Below are positions 51,623-59,807 of a DNA stretch of 64,000 bases, piece by piece. The position numbers were made by a program, and so were the translations under genes. The DNA is from Actinomadura craniellae (lineage in GTDB: Bacteria; Actinomycetota; Actinomycetes; Streptosporangiales; Streptosporangiaceae). Numbering within the stretch: the stretch's first letter is position 1; every line of letters starts with the position of its first letter. The stretch spans positions 1-64,000 of the forward strand of contig NZ_QLYX01000006.1 of NCBI RefSeq assembly GCF_003289645.1, read 5' to 3'. The notes below the pieces were generated by a model that worked only from the letters and a program-made list of their open reading frames with translations, ran no database searches and was not told the origin of the DNA.

Positions 51623-53836
51623 TCAGCGCGGCGGGTTGGGCACTTTCTCGCCGAGGAAGATCCGGCGCACCGCGCGTTCGGCGGCGTGCCCGTCGTCCCA
51701 GGGACAGAACCGGGCCCGGAAGTCGGCCCGAGCCTTGGCGGCCGGGTCGTCCCAGGCGGTGCCGGCCCGGAACGTGTCCACCAGCTCGTCCTCGGTCCTG
51801 GCGACCACCCCGGGCGGGGTGGCCATCAGGTCGAAGTTGACGCCGCGGGTGCGGCGGTAGGTGTCCCAGTCGTTGGCGTAGATGACGATGGGCCGATCGA
51901 GGTTCGCGTAGTCGAACATGATCGACGAGTAGTCGGTGAGCAGGGCGTCGGAGGCGATCGCCAGGTCCTCGACCGATGGGTGCCCGGACACGTCGATCAC
52001 CTCGCCGGAGGCCCGGCCGCCGGTGGTCGTGTAGTCCTCGGCCTTGTAGAAGTAGTGGGCGCGGAGCAGCAGCACGTAGTCGGGGCCGAGCTCGCGCATG
52101 AACCGCCCGATGTCGAACATCGGCGAGTAGCCGCGCTGGTAGTCGCGGTGCGTCGGCGCGTAGAGGATCGCCTTCTTGCCCTCGGGGACGCCGAGTTCGG
52201 CGCGCAACCGGAGCCGGTCCTCCGCGGTGGCGGTGACGAGGCGGTCGTTGCGCGGGTAGCCGGTTTCGAGCATCTCGTAGCGGCAGGGGAAGCCGCGGTC
52301 CCAGGCCTCGGTGGACAGCGGGTTCGACGACAGCAGGAAGTTCCACCGGTCGGACCGGGTGATCAGCGCCCGGAAGTCCATGTTGTTGGCGCCGACCGGG
52401 AAGTCCATCTGGTCGAGGCCCATCTTCTTGAGCGGGGTGCCGTGCTGGGTCATCACGTGCACTTGGCCCGGGCGCTTGACCAGGTCGTCGGGGTAGTTCA
52501 CGTTGTTGACGAAGTACTTGGCCCGGGCGATCAGGCGCAGGTACTCGGGGCTGCCCGCGACCACGTGCTCCACTCCCGGGGGGAGTGACTTGACGGCGTC
52601 GGGCTTGACCACCCACACGCCGCGGATCTGCGGGGCCAGTTCCCGGGCCCGCTCGTAGATGGCGGCGGGGTTGCAGGCGTACCCGCGGTACCAGTAGGCG
52701 GCGTAGACGGCCAGGTTCTCGTCGATCGGCAGCCGCCGCTGGGCCCGGTAGTACAGACCCTTGGCCTTGCCGTTGCCCAGGGAGAGCGCGGACCGGGTGC
52801 GCTTCTTGACCTTCCGCGCCCGGGTGCGGGCCCTGGCCCGGGTCTCGCCGACGGACTTGAGGGTGCGGTACGTCCGGTAGTCGTTCTTCTCGATCAGCCG
52901 GTACTTCGTGGCCAGCGACTTGTCCTCGGGCATGGCGTGCCCGGCGGGCCGGTACTGGTGGTAGATGTCGGCCAGCCCGGCGAAGAAGCGGCGCTTGTCG
53001 TCGGGGTGCAGCCGGTCGCGGCTGTTCAGGATGACCATCAGATGCCAGATCGTCCGGTCGAACATGAGCGGGCGGAACTTGTCGGCCTTCGGCCCCTGCG
53101 CGTCCATGAAGGCGAAGATGCGCTCGTACTGCCTGAAGGCGTCGAAGTGCTTGGCGCCCGCGGTCTTGGTGATCGCGCCGCGCCGCCGCTGCCGGTAGAC
53201 GTAGCACACCCGGTCCAGCAGGCTCAGCCGGTCGGCGGCCATGAGGATCGGGTAGGTGACGTTGATGTCCTCGTAGTAGCCGCCGCTGAAGCGCAGGTTC
53301 AGGTCGAGCAGGAACTCCCGGCGGATCGCCTTGTTCCAGGCCGTCATCATCAGCTGGAGGACGCTGGGACGCTCGTCGAGCGTGAAGACGTCGGGCGCCG
53401 GGGGCTCCCGGAACAGGTCGTTGATGACGCTGCGCTGGACCTTGCCGTGCCAGTAGCCGCGCGCGTAGTCGAAGATCAGGACGTCGGGCCGGGTCTCCGC
53501 CAGCCGGTGGAAGATCGACCGGACGGCCCCCTCGGTGGCGTAGTCGTCGCTGTCGAAGAACCAGACGTACTCGCCGGTGGCCATGTCGAGCCCGATATTG
53601 CGGGCCTCGCCCAGGCCGACGTTCTGCTCCAGGTGCCGGACCCGCACCCGCGGGTCGCGCTCCGCGAACTCGTCGAGAATCTGCCCGCAACCATCCGGTG
53701 AACAATCGTTCACCGCAATGACCTCCAAATTTGGGCATTCGGGGTCAAGAATGGATTCGAGACACTGGCGGACATAGCCCTGCACCTTGTGCACAGGAAC
53801 AATGACGCTCAGTGAGATTTCGGTGTCCGCGCTCAT
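51623..53836 (-). CDS. Second GT2-TagF fusion
   Basis: A 737-residue protein with the same domain order but no long beta-rich middle. GT-A (about 8-230): LSVIVPVHKVQGYVRQCLES, AVNDCSPDGCGQILDE, WFFDSDDYA (a normal DxD) and YYEDINVTYPIL. A basic linker (ARARTRARKVKKRTR) follows near 335-350. The TagF-type domain runs from about 375: VMTQHGTPLKKMGLDQ with H466, ILYAPTHRDYQRGYSP, LLTDYSSIMFDYANLD. It is expected to use a CDP-polyol at the membrane. The ATG at 53836 has a poor ribosome site but overlaps (ATGA) an out-of-frame coding-like stretch behind the acyltransferase, suggesting translational coupling. Confidence 0.87.
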   Translation of the reverse strand: MSADTEISLSVIVPVHKVQGYVRQCLESILDPECPNLEVIAVNDCSPDGCGQILDEFAERDPRVRVRHLEQNVGLGEARNIGLDMATGEYVWFFDSDDYATEGAVRSIFHRLAETRPDVLIFDYARGYWHGKVQRSVINDLFREPPAPDVFTLDERPSVLQLMMTAWNKAIRREFLLDLNLRFSGGYYEDINVTYPILMAADRLSLLDRVCYVYRQRRRGAITKTAGAKHFDAFRQYERIFAFMDAQGPKADKFRPLMFDRTIWHLMVILNSRDRLHPDDKRRFFAGLADIYHQYRPAGHAMPEDKSLATKYRLIEKNDYRTYRTLKSVGETRARARTRARKVKKRTRSALSLGNGKAKGLYYRAQRRLPIDENLAVYAAYWYRGYACNPAAIYERARELAPQIRGVWVVKPDAVKSLPPGVEHVVAGSPEYLRLIARAKYFVNNVNYPDDLVKRPGQVHVMTQHGTPLKKMGLDQMDFPVGANNMDFRALITRSDRWNFLLSSNPLSTEAWDRGFPCRYEMLETGYPRNDRLVTATAEDRLRLRAELGVPEGKKAILYAPTHRDYQRGYSPMFDIGRFMRELGPDYVLLLRAHYFYKAEDYTTTGGRASGEVIDVSGHPSVEDLAIASDALLTDYSSIMFDYANLDRPIVIYANDWDTYRRTRGVNFDLMATPPGVVARTEDELVDTFRAGTAWDDPAAKARADFRARFCPWDDGHAAERAVRRIFLGEKVPNPPR

Positions 53837-53937
53837 TGATTAGACCATTCGATCTGCTGGTTTGTGTTGGGATTGTACCTGGGCGTAAGCGGCCTGCCGG
53901 GAAGCTCGATCATCTCGCCGGTGTCCGGATCAGCCAC
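53833..53937 (-). other. Coding-like 34-codon stretch joining acyltransferase and GT2-TagF genes
   Basis: From a GTG at 53937 a short frame reads VADPDTGEMIELPG, then RPLTPRYNPNTNQQIEWSNQ, and stops in an ATGA overlap with the next gene. It is in a different frame from the end of the acyltransferase, which stops at 53910. The peptide looks protein-like and its overlap is typical of real gene junctions here. It may be a tiny gene or the true C-terminus of the acyltransferase reached by a frameshift. Confidence 0.35.
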
Positions 53938-54968
53938 CGGACCGGCGGTTCGACGGCCCACCGGGTGGCGCGCGTCACCGGCCGGGTGGCCAGCACCACG
54001 GCGAGTGCGATGGACGCGAGGGTGCACAGTATCTGGCCGGCGAGCGACTGCACCGCGGGTTCGTCGAGCAACCCCGTGTAGTCGAACAGTTTGATCACAA
54101 GTCCGTGGAGCAGGAAGACGTACATGGTCCGCGTGCCCAGTTCGGTGAACCAGGTACGGGTCCGCGGCACCACGGCCAGGAACGCCAGCCCGAGGACGAC
54201 GGCCAGCGCGTAGGCGGCCAGCCGCCCGGCCACGCCCACCGGCAGGGCGAGGTTCATGTCCTCGTAGCCCTCGTTCCAGTAGAGCAGCCTGGGCACCAGG
54301 CTCTTGGCGAAGTCACCGGCCGACCAGAGGTAGAACGCGGCGAACGCGGCGAGCAGCACCGGCGCGCCCAGCCACCAGTGCAGCCGGCCGCGCAGCCGCT
54401 CGAACCGCTCGGGCGCCAGGGTGAGGCCGAGCACGAAGAACGGCAGCAGGGAGACCGTCCGGGAGACGGTGCTGTCCGCCGTCAGGTACCAGCCGCTCAC
54501 CAGCACCGCGACCGCCACCGCGCTGGTGACGGGCCAGCGCAGGTGCGACCAGATCGGCGCCGTCAGCCGCCAGCACAGCAGCGCGACCAGGAACCAGGTC
54601 AGGTAGTGCGGGGCCAGCCAGTCGCCCGCGTTGAAGTGCACGCCCTTCACGAAGTAGAGCTCGGCGCGGTAGAGCAGGCTGAAGACGACATAGGGCGCCA
54701 CCACGGTGGCGATCATGCTGCCGAACTTCCCGGCGTCGCGGGCGAAGCCGCGGGAGAAGTAGCCCGCCACGAAGACGAACAGCGGCATGTGGAAGCCGTA
54801 GACGACCATGTAGGCCGCGTGTTCGGCGGTGTAGCCGCGGAGCTGGGCCCAGGTGTGCCCGACCACCACCAGCACGATCGTCAGGAACTTGACGTTGTCG
54901 AAGTACGGATCGCGTTCCTTGGCCCGTTCCTGGGCGGCGGGTATCTGGCGGGAGAGGGTTTCTGTCAT
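53910..54968 (-). CDS. Membrane acyltransferase (family 3, OafA-like)
   Basis: A 352-residue integral membrane protein with about ten hydrophobic helices. It begins ERDPYFDNVKFLTIVLVVVGHTWAQ, where the FDNVKFL segment and the following VGH histidine are the start of the acyltransferase-3 core. HMPLFVFVAGYFSRG in helix two supplies the conserved F-x-SG-like turn. Enzymes of this type move acetyl or other acyl groups from a cytoplasmic donor to extracellular sugars. In this cluster it would O-acylate the wall polymer. The ATG at 54968 has GGAG upstream. The last helix ends RWLIRTPAR, directly before an out-of-frame coding-like tail. Confidence 0.86.
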   Translation of the reverse strand: MTETLSRQIPAAQERAKERDPYFDNVKFLTIVLVVVGHTWAQLRGYTAEHAAYMVVYGFHMPLFVFVAGYFSRGFARDAGKFGSMIATVVAPYVVFSLLYRAELYFVKGVHFNAGDWLAPHYLTWFLVALLCWRLTAPIWSHLRWPVTSAVAVAVLVSGWYLTADSTVSRTVSLLPFFVLGLTLAPERFERLRGRLHWWLGAPVLLAAFAAFYLWSAGDFAKSLVPRLLYWNEGYEDMNLALPVGVAGRLAAYALAVVLGLAFLAVVPRTRTWFTELGTRTMYVFLLHGLVIKLFDYTGLLDEPAVQSLAGQILCTLASIALAVVLATRPVTRATRWAVEPPVRWLIRTPAR

Positions 54969-55159
54969 GGCTCCGGGGGCTCACCTGGCTCGGTATGCGA
55001 CAAGACCTGCTCGGCCCATTCGGGGACGATACCGGCAAATCACCTGTGGGTTGCCGGGAATCGAACATGAGGTGAACGGCCGGGCGGTCTTTTCGGCTCC
55101 GGCGTGCCGACCGGCAGGTCAAAGGCGTGTGGCAGGTAAGCGTACAGCGCGGTGACGCT

Positions 55160-55184
55160 CGACGCGGCGCACCTGGCCGCGTCG
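55160..55184 (-). terminator. Hairpin after the LCP gene
   Basis: A perfect 9-base GC stem (55160-55168 and 55176-55184, 7-base loop) begins 4 bases after the LCP stop codon on the minus strand. The remaining spacer to the acyltransferase start at 54968 holds nothing else recognisable. Confidence 0.6.
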
Positions 55185-55188
55185 CCGG

Positions 55189-56607
55189 CTAGGTGGCCTT
55201 GCAGATGTTCCCGTCCGCCCGGATTTCGCCCTGCTGGCGGGGAATGCCCGACTGGGCGGGCTTGAGGCCGCTCCAATCGGTGCCGATGACCAGGTCGACG
55301 ACCCCGGGGGCGCCCTGGGCGCCGCCGGCGGCCGGAGCGACCTTGCTCTTGAGCTGGCCGGCCAGGGTGGTCGAGTGCTGGTCGGCGCCGGGCCCGTACA
55401 GCACCTGGGTCTGCGGGCGCGAGACGCCGCCGGGCAGGTTGCCGACCTTGATGACCTGGAAGCCCTGCGCCTTGAGCTGGTCGGAGACCCGCTGCGCCTG
55501 GCCCTGGATCCCGGAGGCGTTGTAGACGCGCACCTGCACCTGGGCGGCCGGGATCTTGGCCTGCTTGGGCTCTTCCTGGATGGTCTTGTCGTTGCGGACC
55601 GAGGCGAACAGCTGGCCGGCGGCCGGCTGGCGCAGCGCCACCCGGTTGGGGTCGGGCGCGTACGCCCCGTACGGGACGGTGACGAAGCGGAGCTTGCCCG
55701 CGCTCAGCCCCTGCATGCCCTGCCCGATCTTGAGCATGGTGCCGGTGGTGAGCTCCTCGTCGGTGGTCAGCGTCTTGGTCGCCGCGTTGAGCAGCGCGAC
55801 CAGCTTGCCCGGGTTGGCGAGCACGCCGCCGCTGAGTGCCTTGGACGCCACCGAGCCCATGAACTGCTGCTGGCGCTTGATCCGGGACAGGTCGGAGCCG
55901 TCGCCCAGGCCCTTGCGGGCGCGGACGTAGGCCAGCGCCTGCTCGCCCTTGACGAGGTGCTGGCCCTTCTTCATGACCAGGTGGGCCTGCGGGTCGTTGA
56001 CGTCCTTGGGCAGGCAGATCTCGACGCCGCCGATCGCGTTGACCACGTTCTTGAAGCCGGAGAAGTCGACCTGCACGAAGTGGTCGATCTTGATGTTGCT
56101 CATCTGCTCGATCGTCTTCATCGTGCAGGCGGGACCGCCCAGCGTGAACGCCGAGTTGATCATGCCGAGCTGGGGTTGGGTCGAGCCGCCGTTCTTGGTC
56201 CGGCAGGCGGGGATCTGGACCATCAGGTCGCGGGGGAAGCTGATGCCGATGGCCTGGGAACCGCCGGGCGACAGGTGCATGAGGACCGTGGTGTCGGCGC
56301 GGGGCGGCTCGTTCTTCAGCCCGCGGCCGTACCGGGCGTTGGAGCCGGCCCGGGTGTCGGAGCCCAGGATCAGGATGTTCATCGCGCTGTTCAGCTTCTT
56401 CGGCCGGTTGGGGCCGAGCTGGGCGTTGACGTCCTCGGTGGTGATGTTGCCTTGCAGCTTCCGGTAGAAGCCGTAGGCGCCGAGACTCCCGGCGACCATC
56501 ACGGCGGACAGCGCGATCGACACCCAGCCGAGGATGCGCCAGCCCTGTCGACGTGCCGGCTCGTCGGCGTCGTCGACATACTCCATGTACATCGGATTGC
56601 TGCTCAT
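55189..56607 (-). CDS. LytR-CpsA-Psr (LCP) family wall-polymer ligase
   Basis: A 472-residue protein with one N-terminal membrane helix (about 25-48), an extracytoplasmic LCP domain (about 70-320) and a C-terminal LytR_C domain (about 350-460). LCP landmarks are NILILGSDTRAG, the arginine-containing RADTTVLMHLSPG, ISFPRDLMVQIP and VRARKGLGDGSDLSRIKRQQQFM, whose Asp and Arg residues bind metal and pyrophosphate lipid. These enzymes move undecaprenyl-linked glycopolymers to peptidoglycan. It sits between the acyltransferase/TagF group and a TIGR03089-type gene, so it is the likely final step for the polymer made here. The ATG at 56607 has GGAG upstream. Confidence 0.92.
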   Translation of the reverse strand: MSSNPMYMEYVDDADEPARRQGWRILGWVSIALSAVMVAGSLGAYGFYRKLQGNITTEDVNAQLGPNRPKKLNSAMNILILGSDTRAGSNARYGRGLKNEPPRADTTVLMHLSPGGSQAIGISFPRDLMVQIPACRTKNGGSTQPQLGMINSAFTLGGPACTMKTIEQMSNIKIDHFVQVDFSGFKNVVNAIGGVEICLPKDVNDPQAHLVMKKGQHLVKGEQALAYVRARKGLGDGSDLSRIKRQQQFMGSVASKALSGGVLANPGKLVALLNAATKTLTTDEELTTGTMLKIGQGMQGLSAGKLRFVTVPYGAYAPDPNRVALRQPAAGQLFASVRNDKTIQEEPKQAKIPAAQVQVRVYNASGIQGQAQRVSDQLKAQGFQVIKVGNLPGGVSRPQTQVLYGPGADQHSTTLAGQLKSKVAPAAGGAQGAPGVVDLVIGTDWSGLKPAQSGIPRQQGEIRADGNICKAT

Positions 56608-56625
56608 GGCTCCAGCGACTTTAGG

Positions 56626-57408
56626 TCAGAGCAGCCGACGTATCGATCCGGATGCATCATTCCATCCGGTCACTCCGGCCACCGCGCTCACATGCTCCAG
56701 GGAAAGACGTCGATCCAGCACCCCATTGTCGAGGTTTCGTTGAATTATGACGGAACCGCCCGCCGCGATTGGTGCAAGCAGCCCAGAGAGCACCCATTCG
56801 CGGGTCGTCGCCGGAAAGCCGACGAACACCCTGCTCTGCGCGTCAAGGCCGTACCGGCCCGCGATCTCGGTGGCTTCGGCGGCGAGCGCCACCCCCGTGA
56901 ATGTGGTGTTCGTCACGATCAGGGCGGGAGCGGCCGGGTCGGCCGGAACCGGCGGAACGAACCTGTCACCGTAACCGCGCACCTCCGCCGCGTAGTCGAC
57001 CACCCCCGGCGGGCAGTCGCGCAGCGGCGCCCCGAGCGCGTGCAGCGAGAGCCCCACGACCTCGGCGCCGGGCGCGTCCGGAAGCGCGCCCTCGGCCGCC
57101 GCCAGGACGTCCGCCGCCGGGACGGCCCCCGGCTCGACGAGCTCGACCGCGACCCCCGCCGCCCAGCAGGCGAACAGCCAGACCGCGGTCTGCCAGTGCG
57201 GCGGCAGGGCCAGCGCCACCCGCCCGCCGGGCTGGACGTCCAGCCCGTCCACCAGGAAGTTCGCGGTCTTCGCCACCCAGTTGTCGAACGTGCGGCCCGA
57301 CAGTTCCACCCGCTCGCCGGTCGCGTCGTCATAGAACGTGACCAGCGGCCGGGCCGGGTCGGCGGCCACCCGCCGGGGCAGCAGTTCGGCGATGCCTCGA
57401 TCAACCAT
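56626..57408 (-). CDS. TIGR03089-type protein (truncated AMP-binding-like)
   Basis: A 260-residue protein resembling only the N-terminal part of acyl-CoA/AMP synthetases: GRTFDNWVAKTANFLVDGLDVQPGGRVALALPPHWQTAVWLFACWAAGVAVELV. It lacks the adenylation P-loop TSGTTG (TNTTFTG stands at the comparable place) and the C-terminal catalytic lysine domain. I recognise it as the actinobacterial TIGR03089 family of unknown function, which often neighbours LCP genes. The ATG at 57408 is 18 bases of gene spacing upstream of the LCP gene, so they form one unit. The lack of a P-loop argues against enzyme activity. Confidence 0.8.
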   Translation of the reverse strand: MVDRGIAELLPRRVAADPARPLVTFYDDATGERVELSGRTFDNWVAKTANFLVDGLDVQPGGRVALALPPHWQTAVWLFACWAAGVAVELVEPGAVPAADVLAAAEGALPDAPGAEVVGLSLHALGAPLRDCPPGVVDYAAEVRGYGDRFVPPVPADPAAPALIVTNTTFTGVALAAEATEIAGRYGLDAQSRVFVGFPATTREWVLSGLLAPIAAGGSVIIQRNLDNGVLDRRLSLEHVSAVAGVTGWNDASGSIRRLL

Positions 57409-57514
57409 GCCGACGAGGGTAGAGCCTCGCGAACCGGCGCACGCGGGACGCCGGCCGGAGCGTTCGTCCCGAAGCTTGCGATCCAGTGCACGCGGGGCGC
57501 TACCCTCTGCTCCG

Positions 57515-59539
57515 ATGTCGATGAACGCCGGGAGACTGCTGGCGCGGCTGACTGCGGCCCCGGCGCTGCTGGTCGTCGCCTGGCTGGCGGTGTCCCTGCC
57601 GCTGCTGATGATCGGGGCCTTCTCGCTCGGGCCGGTCCTGGTGCTCTTCGTACCGGTCGCGGTGCTCGTGCTGCGGGCGCTGCCCCGCCGGCTCGGCGAC
57701 GAACCCGTCTCCTGGTGGAGCACCGGCGGGGTGATCGCGGTCGCCCTGGGCTTCCTGGCGCTCGAACTCGCGATGGTCTCGCAGCAGATCATCGTGCGCC
57801 GCGATCCGGCGTCCTACGTGCAGTACGCCCTCTGGCTGGCCGACCACGGGTCACTGCCCATCCCGCAGGACCACGCGGCCTTCGGTGGCGACGACCCCGC
57901 GCTGCGCTTCAACAGCCCGGCGTTCTACCAGGTGGGCACCGCGGTGGTGCCGCAGTTCATGCCCGGCCTGCCGCTGGTCCTCGCGCTGGGCAGTTGGGTC
58001 GGCGGGCCGTACGCGCTGCTGGCGATGGGGCCGCTGCTGGGCGCCTGCGGGGTGCTGGCCTTCGGCGGGCTCACCGCCCGGCTGGTCGGGCCGCGCTGGG
58101 CGCCGCTGGGCGCCCTGGCGCTGGCGCTGACGCTGCCGATGCAGTGGCTGGCCCGCTCCACCTACAGCGAGGCCGTCGCCATGGTGCTGCTGTTCGGCGG
58201 GCTGGCGCTGGTGCACGACGCGGGCCGGGCCGGCCGACGGGACGGCCGGGTCCAGGCGTTCCTCGGCGGGCTGACGCTCGGGCTGATCGTGCTCGTCCGG
58301 ATCGACGGCATCCGGGACGTGCTCCCGGTGGTGGTGTTCGCCGGGCTGCTGCTGGGGCTGCGCCGCACGCTCGGGCCGCCGCTGGCCGCCGGGCTCGTCC
58401 TGGGCGCGGGCACCGGGATCGGCGCGGGGTACGCGCTGTCCCGCCCCTACCTCGACCACCTCAGCGGCTCGCTGCACCCGCTGCTGCTGCTGGCGGCCGT
58501 GGTGGTGGCGGGCACCGCCGTGCTGACGGCGGTGCTGCGCACCGGGTTCGGCCGCCACGCCTTCGGTGAGCTGGGAGACCGGGTCGCCGGGGGACGGCTG
58601 CCCGACCTGGCGGCCATGGGCACCGTGCTGGTGATGATCGGCTTTGCGCTCCGCCCCTTCCTGGAGACCGTGCGGCGGGTGCCGCACAGCCCCGACGACC
58701 GGCTGAACGCCGAGTTCATCGAGTACCTCCAGGGACTCACCGGGCTGCCGGTCGACGGGACCCGCCAGTACTCCGAGGACAGCCTCTACTGGCTGGCCTG
58801 GTACGTCGGCGTGCCCGGTCTGCTGGCCGCGACGTTCGGCGCGGCGCTGCTCGGCCGGCGGCTGCTGCGGGGCCGGTCCACCGAATGGGCGCTGCCGTTC
58901 GCAGTGTTCGGCTGGACCACGGTGACCACGCTGCTGCGGCCGGGGATCACCCCCGACCACCCGTGGGCCTCCCGGCGGCTACTGTCGATCGTCATCCCCG
59001 GGATGCTGCTGTTCGCGATCTGGGCGACGGCCTGGGCGCTGCCCCGGCTGCGGCGACTGGGCGCCGGGCGCCGGCCAGGGGGGCGGCCGCGGCTCGCCGC
59101 CGGCCTGGCCGTGCTGCTCCTGCTGGTGCCGATCGCGGTGTCCTCGGCGTTGCTGACGTTCGCCCGGACCGAGCAGGGCGAGGTCGCGGCCGTCCGCGGC
59201 CTGTGCCGGGAGATCGGCCCCGGCCGCTCGGTCGTGATCGTCGAACGGGTCACCGCCGACCGCTTCCTCCAGGTCGTCCGCAGCATGTGCGGGCTGCCCG
59301 CGGCCCGCGCCGACGGCGCCTCCCGGGGTGACGTCCGCCGGGTCATCGCCGCCGTCCACCGCGCCGGCCGCCGCCCGGCCCTGCTCGGCGCCGAGGCGGC
59401 CGACGTGGCCCCCTACGGCCCGCCGCACCGCGCGATCAGGCTGCGCACCCGCCAGGACGAGAAGACCCTCGTCACCCCGCCCAACGCCACCTGGTCCCTG
59501 TCCATCGACGTCTGGCTCACCCACCCCGCCGACAGGTAG
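57515..59539 (+). CDS. Polytopic GT39-like glycosyltransferase
   Basis: A 674-residue membrane protein with about 12-13 hydrophobic helices in the first 550 residues and an outside-facing C-terminal domain. After two helices it has IIVRRDPASYVQYALWLADHG, the Asp-containing first loop typical of GT-C (family 39/83) enzymes that use polyprenyl-phosphate sugars. Further conserved-looking stretches are WLARSTYSEAVAMVLLFGG, VRIDGIRDVLPV and WASRRLLSIVIPG. It may glycosylate the wall polymer or proteins outside the membrane. The start at 57515 was chosen as the first ATG after the divergent gene; another ATG lies two codons on. No ribosome site decides. Confidence 0.78.
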   Translation: MSMNAGRLLARLTAAPALLVVAWLAVSLPLLMIGAFSLGPVLVLFVPVAVLVLRALPRRLGDEPVSWWSTGGVIAVALGFLALELAMVSQQIIVRRDPASYVQYALWLADHGSLPIPQDHAAFGGDDPALRFNSPAFYQVGTAVVPQFMPGLPLVLALGSWVGGPYALLAMGPLLGACGVLAFGGLTARLVGPRWAPLGALALALTLPMQWLARSTYSEAVAMVLLFGGLALVHDAGRAGRRDGRVQAFLGGLTLGLIVLVRIDGIRDVLPVVVFAGLLLGLRRTLGPPLAAGLVLGAGTGIGAGYALSRPYLDHLSGSLHPLLLLAAVVVAGTAVLTAVLRTGFGRHAFGELGDRVAGGRLPDLAAMGTVLVMIGFALRPFLETVRRVPHSPDDRLNAEFIEYLQGLTGLPVDGTRQYSEDSLYWLAWYVGVPGLLAATFGAALLGRRLLRGRSTEWALPFAVFGWTTVTTLLRPGITPDHPWASRRLLSIVIPGMLLFAIWATAWALPRLRRLGAGRRPGGRPRLAAGLAVLLLLVPIAVSSALLTFARTEQGEVAAVRGLCREIGPGRSVVIVERVTADRFLQVVRSMCGLPAARADGASRGDVRRVIAAVHRAGRRPALLGAEAADVAPYGPPHRAIRLRTRQDEKTLVTPPNATWSLSIDVWLTHPADR

Positions 59540-59719
59540 TCCGGGGGCGGATCCGGCCTCCCCTGACGACGGGATCCGGGTGGGCCGGTTCGCCCTGGCC
59601 GGGTATGGTCTGTGTGATCTGAACCACATTGCCGAATCTCGGGCGTTATGAGTCGCCTGCTGGGCGAGCCGGGCCGCGAACGCCCTGTGCATTGCAGGAA
59701 AGCCGACATCTGGAGTTTC

Positions 59720-59749
59720 TTGACCTTGATCCATATGTCCGGTCAAGAT
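59720..59749 (+). promoter_or_regulatory. Candidate promoter of the large secreted protein
   Basis: TTGACC (59720-59725) and CAAGAT (59744-59749) are 18 bases apart, 59 bases before the start at 59808. The TTGACC/GGTCAA pair also forms a small inverted repeat. The rest of the 268-base gap shows only a weak stem around GGATCC near 59554-59580. Confidence 0.35.
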
Positions 59750-59807
59750 CACGACGACCTTCCACGGTGCGGGATCGCCTCCCGTGCACGGCATGAGGAG
59801 GTACGGC

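Noticed and set aside
49920-53738. A 1272-codon minus-strand frame across both TagF fusion genes
   Set aside because: It runs in another frame through two well-supported genes and consists of low-complexity Arg/Gly/Ala sequence without motifs.
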